Of a stretch of DNA of 64,000 nucleotides, positions 56,166 to 64,000 are shown in pieces. The notes under the pieces are model-generated. The model was given only the letters and a program-made list of their open reading frames with translations, was not told the origin of the DNA and did not search any database. The stretch lies in NCBI GenBank assembly GCA_949752735.1, contig OX457036.1:94443198-94507197 (forward strand). The letters run 5' to 3'. How positions within the stretch are numbered: the stretch's first letter is position 1; every line of letters begins with the position of its first letter. Source of the stretch: Lumbricus terrestris. Lineage: Eukaryota > Annelida > Clitellata > Crassiclitellata > Lumbricidae. The translations under genes were made by a program, and so were the position numbers.

Positions 56166-58306
56166 TAACTGTACGACATGTACAGTGTGTAATGTATTGG
56201 CCGCCAATGACCCTATAAGAGCTCACGGCACTTCTCCAAACCCCATAGTTAGTTGATTTGGTCGTTTGTTGGCTTGCTCAATATCAAGTAAACTCCTCAA
56301 CCAAACTAAATCCTGGCTATGGCCTCAAGTGTCAGGCACATGGTAATGAGAAGATGCTCAAAACAATTGTTACACTGTTTTCCCATTTCTGCATTAATAA
56401 AGATATTGACAAAACAGACAGATTCCAATTTCAGACAATGTCGCGTTATGCAAAAACGTGAACACCACGAAACCCATTCGAATGGTTGAATACACAGGTT
56501 TCTGATTACGGTCAACCAAGTCCTGTCCAGAGAAGCACGACAAAATTCACAGCACAAAAAAATAGAAGTCCAAAGACAAACAGAAAGACCTACAGATTAT
56601 TATTATTAGTAAATTAATCAACCTGCACAAATTGCATTCACGTTAAGATCATATTCAAGACTACGAATCTAAAATCCAAGAAATTCCGTTGACAGCAAAC
56701 GTCCGTCCAACCAACACCGAAGACGTAAGAGAATATTGCTGCTCAACAAAATTGGGTAGAAATGCAACAGAAAATCCCCATCCTCTTTCGCCGTTCCTGC
56801 ACAAACGTTATGGCAATCAACTCCCTTACAAGAAGACAAATTACAATGTTATACATGTACCTGATCCACAAAACCTATCCAAAACCTACAAACCTCATTT
56901 TTTAGTCAGATAAGGTTGTGGGTCTAAGAAGTTCATACCAAGTACATTTGAAGAATTGGCTAGGATATGAAATTTTCATGCGGGTTTCAAGCAGTCTCTA
57001 TTATACCACAGTTACAAAATATAGCTTAACAGAAGGACTTCCGGCCAAAGTTTCGACTAAATTAAACTACTGCCAACACATGGTTTTACTGCAAATTGAA
57101 ACCCCTGTCACCCATCAACACAAGCTTACAATAGGAGTGACTGAATTTGTGGTGTGTCATCCGATACTAAACCTTCACTAATTGACTGGAAGTCCGTAGA
57201 CGCATATGAAAGAAAAGGTTGAAAACGTCATGCCTGATAAGACCCAGGTTTTTATTCTGGAAGACAACCAGCATGCTGTTTCACTATTCATTCAGTTTGT
57301 TATTACAAATTCGAAATTGCAAAATTTCAGAAAGATCGCACCAGTGCTGCCCCTGCCCGGTCACAAAGTCTGTGCACATCGTAAAATCAGCGGAAAAAAT
57401 TTGCAGAAACTTCTGGGAATGATGAAGTGCCACAAAAACGCAACCACTGATTATATGGAAAAGGTCCGATGCAACGTAGATAAAGAAAGGCAACATGAAG
57501 ACAACAACAGTAACTTTCATGAGATACAACCACCTGCCCAACTCTTCCGTGTAGTTTTACACAGTGGGTTGGCTTTCCAAGCTCATTTTACAGAAATCCA
57601 TCATATAACACACAAGAGGGTATCATCAACCATTTAACCAAAGACAGAGAGGTGCTTGCTTTCCTGTTTTATGTGAAAGCAAGCCTTTTAGTAGAAAGCA
57701 ACGCTTCAACATATCACGCTTGTCAAATCCACCATTTATCCAAGTTACCTGGTACAGGCGACTCCTCTCACACAGAAAAATACAATGCCATCAATTTCAT
57801 TTGTTTATAAAATGCAAGCGCGTGCCTTACACATTACAGCCCTGCACAAAATCATTCAGCAACATTCGTGTGGACCGAGAGGAAATTTGTATATGCATGG
57901 AAAAACCATTCGACATCCCACCAAAAATTAATGGAATGAGGTGAGAAACAACGGAATGAACTACAGACAGAATCTGCCACGCACAATCGAGAAAATTTTG
58001 AACGACGACGGCACGAAGAGCGGCATTATAACGAAACTGCGGCTCGAATGCACATCATCGTTTTCCCCCGAACACACTGGTCACGAACCCTCCCCGAAAA
58101 AACCACATGACCTAAATTAAAGTCCAAGCTAAACAGTGGTAAGCGATTTCCCGACGGAATCTGTTATTTTCGCTGATCAAATGGCCCCGTTAACTGCACA
58201 TTTAAACTGAACCATCATCCTTGCAATATTCTACAAATATGTGTTGATCGGGGGCGACAGGGGAGGCTAAGTGGACGATCGCCCCGACGGATGAAAGACG
58301 CGTGCG
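56166..58306. other. Intergenic and 3' flank of CAPZB
   Basis: Several short open frames (for example 57206-57637 plus) have no recognisable domain or splice context. The CAPZB 3' UTR must start at 58306 and run leftwards; no clear poly(A) signal is called. A 10-bp inverted repeat GCTTGCTTTC/GAAAGCAAGC lies at about 57656-57686. Confidence 0.4.
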
Positions 58307-61300
58307 CTAGTTGGCCGACGGCTGGTTGCGTTTTTGTAAGGCGCTGGCCAGATCCTGCTTTAGCATCTCCTTCTGTTTGTTTTCTGCGGCCGACACGGTT
58401 GACCGGAGACCGTTGACGATGTCCTTTGTCTTGCCAAAGTAGATGTCGTTCAACGTGTTGCGGATCTTGTTCTCCATGTCCTAAACAGAAGTCACGCTCG
58501 CCAGTTACATTAGGGTAAGTCATTCAGAAACGCTCCCAATGAGCAAGGCTTGGTAAGAAGAAGCAGGTTTTGAGAAGAGAGAAGAAGAAAGACTGCTAGA
58601 CAGAAATGCAGAGTGAACAGAAGGAGAAAGCACGTTCCAAAGAGAAGGACCAATTGAGGCAAATGACCGAGACTGAGCACAGCAGTTCTAGAGCGAGGAA
58701 CCAAAACGTAAAGACTGTTGGATGAACGAAGTGGACTGTAGTAATCATCAACTTTAACTCCAGCAGTGAAGGACAGACACAGAATCAAGCGCAGACCGAT
58801 AAATCATAACGTCACTCACAGAAACTCATCAAAATCAAAAATCAAATGGTATCACATCAAGGAAAATCGTGAGCCTCATAAATACGAAGATTCGTTGTAA
58901 ACTAAGCTGGTTTTTATATCCTTCTGTACAAAACCACAAGAAGTGTTATCTTGAGGTCATATTGCTCAGCTGAGGTGCAAACATGAATTTTACAGTTAAC
59001 GGATATTGCAACTTTCAGTTTCAGATACCGTGAAAACAGCTAATTCTTTGACAACTCATTCATTGATGGACTGCCTCGCTCCACCGTATCTGCGAGAACT
59101 CTCTTCCACGTCGAATGTCAAGCATTGAACCACCATTCAATCGGCGGACCAAGCTGAATTTCTTGTTCCCCAGTCGCTGACTGCTAACCAACAGCGCCAT
59201 TCAATCTCAGTCACTGGTCCTACAACCTGGAATGGCCTACCTGTCACACTGCACTTAGTGAAGAATCTCAGAACTGTTCTGTTTAGCTGTCATTGTGCTG
59301 AATTCTAATCGTACTGCATTGTCTTAGTTTAAAATTAAACGCTGATTATAATAATAATAAAAATATTTGTTAAATCATCTGTTGACTTACTTCGACCATA
59401 CGACCGATGTTGGCAATGTGTGGCGACGATTCACCGACGTTTGCTTCCATTTCCGTCTAGAAACAAAAACACAGAACATTAAACAGACAATATTGTTCAC
59501 GGTATGTACGGAGATTGTCGCAATGCTTGCATGGACAGAATATTATGTTAGTGGATGTGCGCTATAAAGAATACACAAGATGAAGTTAATTAATTATGGT
59601 TATAAATGAGCGCTTTATTGCTGCAGTATATCTCAACACTTTCTATGAAGCTCGTCACTTCCACTAGTACGTCAGCACGTCATAGTCTTTTTAAGGTATT
59701 ACCAACAAAATTTTAAGATTAATAATAACAGTCACACTTATTTATTCAGCATCACATATATTACACCATTTATCTACATATTTTATTTACTAGCAATTTG
59801 ATATAGCGCCCCTTCAAGGTAACTACAAGAGCGCTCCCAGTCCCACCCTGGTCGAAACACTAAAATATGACTAACCAATAATTCCGTACATAGTACGAAA
59901 CAAGGCAACAGCTATTTATTTTCTTTGCAACAACCAGGAACAACAAACCGAACATCATACAACCGATCACTGAGTGAAGATAGGAACAGCCTTTAACAAT
60001 GCTACAGGATGTAATCGTGAAGATAAATAGATTGGCAAACATGCATCCTGGACGTGGAGTGATACAGATTTGATCTTGGTAATTCCTTATAGTAGAACAG
60101 CTAAGGCTCAGTCTCCGTCCTTTACCCCAATTGGTCCCTCTCTTTGGAATATGCTGCCCCTATTCACTCAATCCAGAATTCCAGCTGATCATCCCTCCTC
60201 CTCATTTGCTTTTCTCAAAACCTATTCGTTCTCTCGTAGCCTTGCTACCGGGAGCATCTCTGAATGGTTCACTCTATTAGAGGCACTTTACAAATGTATT
60301 AACACAATACGACACGATATACAATACATCAGACACACAAACTCAGCTGCACTTGCCTGTCTGGTGAGAGAGCCGCCCAGATTCATGGTTCCAGATCCTG
60401 CTTTGGTCGTTTGTAGCCACAGCATGGCAGTAGACGTCAGCTTGTAGTGGGCCGCTCGTCCGCTTGACTTATCCTGTCAAACAATCAACAAATCATCGTC
60501 TGTAGTGAAATCCTAATTTTGCATCAATCTTAATGCACATAAAACGCGCTGGCATTTGGGATGTCAAACGATTTTCACTTTGAAAATGGAAATTGGCTTT
60601 TACTGTTTACAAACCGATAATTGAAATCATTGTTAAAATATCATTTTGAAAATTATAAACGTTGATTTATGCATCTGTTTTGAGAATTAGATTCAAGATT
60701 GACGTGGGAACAAAGTAATTGCAAGAGATAAATGGTATTTGAGATGCTGCATTAACCACATCCATTATATAAAAGAGGTTGTTGACCCATGGTATGAGGT
60801 AACAATGAGCTGCACTTGGAGTGAAACACCGTCACGCATTTCGTCAAAGTTGAACATTTTGCGTTGGCAAAAATTAAAAGCAGCAAACGAGACAAGTGAA
60901 TTGTAGAACCGTAGACATTTCTACATCGAAAACGTCAACAAATTCGAGATATGAAGTTGTTCAGACATGAATGTAGAGATGCGGGAGAATCGAGGAACAC
61001 AGGCCATCAGCTTAGGAAGACTATTATCATTATCACTATTATTATCATTATCACTATTATTATAATTATTATCAATATTTTTATAATCATTATCATTGTC
61101 ACTATTATCATTATTATCATTGTCACTATTGTTATTGCCATTTTTATAATATCAACAGTACTAAACAGGACAGTGGTGCAGACAAGGGGGTTAAACCCCC
61201 TTCCATTGGCCTAGGAAAAAGTTTGTTTAACCCTTTAATGCCGAGATGGTAGTAAATGGTATGGAAAATCCTATACCCTCCGGCATTAAAGGGTTAAAGG

Positions 61301-63190
61301 TTATTTATCCACTTAAATAAAAAAAACAATTGCTTTTCTTACTTTATTCACTTTGTTACTTTATTCCCTTTTTATTTACTGTAATACTGTTGGGTTGGTG
61401 TCAGAAAGGGCATGCGGCCAGACCAAAAAAATCCAAAACCCCCCCATCATAAATTCCTGGCTACACAACTGAAACAGAATAAGATGAAATGACGAGACCC
61501 ATCGAACACACCGTCACTTCAACAACATGGATCGAATCCCAGCAGCCCTTGATCTTATTCGATCCGTCACCCGCCTTTTTGATCAGCAAAACGCCGGCGA
61601 ATCCATGATCAAGGTCCCAGAGATAGACGGAAGACACGCCGCCCTCGAAATACCTTCAACGTACAACAGATATTTGTCAAGACGGGTCACGTTAATTATT
61701 GCTACAAGTGGCTTAACCAATCAACTGCATATCGTAATCAAATTTTCAGAAAATCTCTTACAAGTCTTGTGGTTCTACAAGGCTTGCCAACTGTTTATTT
61801 TATGTTGTAGGAACATATTTCAAACTATGTGAAGAATGCACATCTCTGTACACTTTCAAATAACAGTTCAAGACCTATCTTTTTAAGCAACCAAATAAAG
61901 TCTGCCATTGACTTTCTGTACCGCATGAGTTACACCATTATACAAAACTATTGCTTATTATTAAGATGTTAAAATATGGGAAAATTACTAAACAGTCACA
62001 ATGACAGCTAATTGGCTGCCATGATAGCTGGGGAAGGGGCAAAAACAAGAACAGACGGTTAGGTTTGAAGATTTTAAAACGTTTTGCCTGGAAAAACGGA
62101 TTGGAAAAGGAATGAACAGAGCAGGAAGAAAACTCGTCACAATCAAGTTCCAAATCGTGTACGTAATGTCATTGGTGCACTTTTAAAATGCTGGTGTTAC
62201 GTAAGTACTGATGGAAGAGAGAGACACATGCCAAGAAACGGATGTTCAAAAGTGCCTGCAACCTATTCCAAAAAATCCAGCAGAAACAATGGATGTTCAA
62301 GTGATAGAACCAATTGAATTGAATTGAATAAAAGTAAGGCTGCTTATAGCCATTCATTAAATGAATTTGTACATAGCACCTCTTCGATGGGACTACTCAG
62401 AGGCGCTCCCAACCCCAGCACAGCCACATAAAACTGTCTCGAGATAGGAATGTCTGAGAAGGAGTTCTAGAAAGGGAGCGTATCATCAAGGAGAGGCCAT
62501 TCCAGGTCAAGGGCCCTGCCACCGAGAAGGCATGGTCGCTACAGATCTTGCAAAGGAAGACAGGAGACGCTGCCCAGCAAGCAGCGTCAGACTACAGCAG
62601 TGATCCTATAAATCAATTCACTGTTTACGTCTGACACTCTATCTCTTCATGTTTGCAATTATTCTACTGTGAATAATGCCCTTTGTTCCAAACTGAATTC
62701 ACTTTGTTTACAAAATTTTCTTAATGCTTGCCCAACTTCAGCCTGCGCACTTATGAACTATGTTATAAGAAGAGCATTAAAATCAAATAACATATATTGT
62801 ATATTTCACATTGGATAATCATCTTATCAGATTTCTCAAAACACACGAAGAGCCTGACACATGACACAGGCCTCTTGCCATTTATCAATGTAGCACTAGT
62901 AAATAGGTGTCCTTTTTAGCAGGATCTTCATCCCTAAAGGGCCTTCCTGATCTGGTTAAAAGACTGTGATAAAATGAATCTGAGCAAACCCTAGACATAA
63001 GGCGCATAGACAGTTGAAGCCCATTCCATACCATGCGGCCAAAACAATAATAATATGATCTGTAGAGCAAACGTACATCTCCCTGTATTGGTCAAACGCT
63101 GAATTCGCTTCGATCTCCAATCGTCTCAGTTTCTCCGACGGAAGAGCGCCATCTGCCAGCGGCGGATCGTAGACGTTGGTCCACGGTGAT
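58307..63190 (-). CDS. CAPZB: F-actin capping protein subunit beta, 3' five exons
   Basis: Beta subunit of the CapZ heterodimer, which caps actin filament barbed ends. Coding exons on the minus strand: 63190-63077, 61653-61512, 60473-60357, 59456-59391, 58480-58307. They join in one frame to 203 complete residues plus a split codon at the 5' end; the family is about 270-277, so about 65-70 N-terminal residues lie beyond the window. Recognisable segments: [110 protein letters not shown]. The C-terminal tentacle ([18 protein letters not shown]) is divergent and ends differently from vertebrate isoforms. The intron after TRQ has a GC donor (CAG/GCAAGT); the others are GT-AG. Confidence 0.95.
58515..58790 (-). 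mobile_element. LINE 3' end fragment in CAPZB intron
   Basis: The minus frame reads [20 protein letters not shown], then CATTGGGAGCGTTTCTGAATG. Close to the copies at 36930 and 46470. Confidence 0.7.
59060..59330 (+). mobile_element. LINE 3' end fragment, second family
   Basis: A plus frame reads [20 protein letters not shown], another version of the GP-TWN-LP motif, ending in AAATTAAACGCTGATTATAATAATAATAA. Confidence 0.65.
59795..59850 (-). mobile_element. LINE/SINE 3' tail
   Basis: The minus strand reads GACTGGGAGCGCTC...CCTTGAAGGGGCGCTATATCAAATTGC. It joins the LINE-type GGGAGCGC and the SINE-type GAAGGGGCGCTATA in one copy. A similar tail is at 45945-45985. Confidence 0.6.
60080..60310 (+). 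mobile_element. LINE 3' end fragment in CAPZB intron
   Basis: A plus frame reads [20 protein letters not shown] and [20 protein letters not shown], then GGGAGCATCTCTGAATGG. The longest open remnant of this LINE family here. Confidence 0.75.
61018..61145. repeat. TTATCA/TTATTA microsatellite
   Basis: Mixed TTATCATTATCACTATTA repeats over about 125 bp in a CAPZB intron. Confidence 0.9.
61231..61293. mobile_element. 63-bp piggyBac-like MITE
   Basis: 13-bp inverted ends CCCTTTAATGCCG / CGGCATTAAAGGG flanked by TTAA at 61227-61230 and 61294-61297. TTAA target and CCC...GGG ends are the piggyBac pattern. Confidence 0.8.
62343..62420 (-). mobile_element. SINE/LINE 3' tail fragment
   Basis: ATAGCACCTCTTCGATGGGACTACTCAGAGGCGCTCCCAA on plus is the reverse of the shared 3' tail. 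Confidence 0.55.
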
Positions 63191-63270
63191 CTAAAATCAA
63201 TCGCAAATCAATCACAAAACAATTAACGTCCACGGTGATCTAAAATCAATCACAAAACAATCAATTTATA
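63179..63270 (-). repeat. 49-bp tandem duplication of a CAPZB splice acceptor
   Basis: GTCCACGGTGATCTAAAATC occurs at 63179 and again at 63228. The duplicated part includes the acceptor (TTTTAG) and the first 14 nt of the exon. Splicing to the upstream copy would meet an in-frame TGA. Confidence 0.9.
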
Positions 63271-63409
63271 TTCGGCATCACTAACATCAAGTCCTGATGT
63301 CGGCCACTTTGGCTACGTAAACAATCTGCTTGCATACAATTCACAGTTCTTGTTTTGGTTCTTAAGTCTCGATTGATTCTTGTTCCGAATTATCTACGCT
63401 GTGATCTCA

Positions 63410-63610
63410 TGCTTCGACATATCTCTGCCACTTTGCTACGTCCTCTTAGATCCTCTGATGAGCTTCTTGACCTCTTTGTTCCCTGCGTCAGGACTACCAT
63501 GGATCAATCCAGATAATTTGCCTGCATAGGTCCCTCTCTGTGGAATGTACTTACTCCATCCGTTCACTCCACCTTCCTGTCTCAAAGTATTTCTTCATTT
63601 TTTTCTCGCC
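63410..63610 (+). mobile_element. LINE 3' end fragment
   Basis: A plus frame reads [20 protein letters not shown], same family as the others. Outside the CAPZB exons, in its 5' intron. Confidence 0.6.
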
Positions 63611-64000
63611 ATAAATCCTGTATTTTCATGATGTTAAGCGGCCATTGCCAGAGTAAACAACATAGTAAACAATGGTAGTGTGAAAATGAGTGGCAATTTA
63701 AGCGATCTTTTTTGCATTTCAGGTAACCGCTGTTCAATGAAAGAAACAAGATGGCGACAAAATTAATAGTTTTCATTGCAAAAAACAGCTTGATCGACAT
63801 TTTGCGCAAAAGAAAATAGAAAGTAACGCGGTGACTACATTTATGAAAACTTTCAAGCCTAAGTAACCCACATAAATTTAAATTAATTTCAATTATATTT
63901 TGGAAAGTAATCACCAACAGTAATTACAATACACATGGATGCCGGCACATACTTAAAGAGGAAACATTTCTTACCCCCTTACCCCGGCAAATTGACACTC
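63611..64000. other. CAPZB intron sequence to the window edge
   Basis: No exon found. The next upstream CAPZB exon lies beyond 64000. Confidence 0.5.

Noticed and set aside
57206..57637. 143-codon plus-strand frame
   Set aside because: No recognisable domain, no splice partner and low-complexity neighbours; likely chance or 3' flank.

Overview
The window is eukaryotic: spliced genes, AT-rich introns and many decayed retroelements. Gene content and repeat types (a Gmr1-type Ty3/gypsy element with integrase ahead of reverse transcriptase, a CORE-SINE-like family, frequent TAGGCCTA words) suggest an invertebrate deuterostome such as an echinoderm or hemichordate. That placement is inference; no species is named by the sequence.

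Layout. 1-1164: integrase end of a Gmr1-like LTR retrotransposon. 1680-18060: a tandem array of about 19 full, broken or partial copies of a small LRAT/PLAAT-type (NlpC/P60 superfamily) acyltransferase-like gene. Six copies are open and keep the His-His-Cys residues; the others share frameshifts or truncations. A higher-order repeat of about 3.18 kb is visible, and a decayed DNA transposon (9528-11674) sits in one repeat only. 18815-22032: a decayed Penelope-like retroelement on the minus strand, interrupted by a tRNA-derived SINE. 22-25.9 kb: repeat remnants.

25910-33035 (minus): a complete 12-exon WDR12/Ytm1 gene; all exon phases join to give 427 residues. 33-37 kb: LINE fragments and minisatellites. 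37254-42396: a Gmr1-like LTR element with LTRs that read identically, a 5-bp target duplication, a primer-binding site and a polypurine tract, but with most of its reverse transcriptase missing. 43000-50113 (plus): a complete 9-exon LIV-1-type zinc transporter close to ZIP6/ZIP10, 709 residues. 50-58 kb: its 3' flank, LINE ends, a hAT element with 8-bp target duplications, and a SINE. 58307-63190 (minus): the last five coding exons of the F-actin capping protein beta subunit; the 5' exons lie beyond the window.

The three conserved genes are unrelated housekeeping functions (60S ribosome maturation, zinc import, actin capping) and nothing indicates co-regulation. The notable biology is the young, actively rearranging LRAT-like gene array and the repeat ecology: an LTR element that moved recently without its own polymerase, and SINEs whose 3' ends resemble a resident LINE. 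Exon boundaries were derived by hand from GT-AG signals, phase and family homology.
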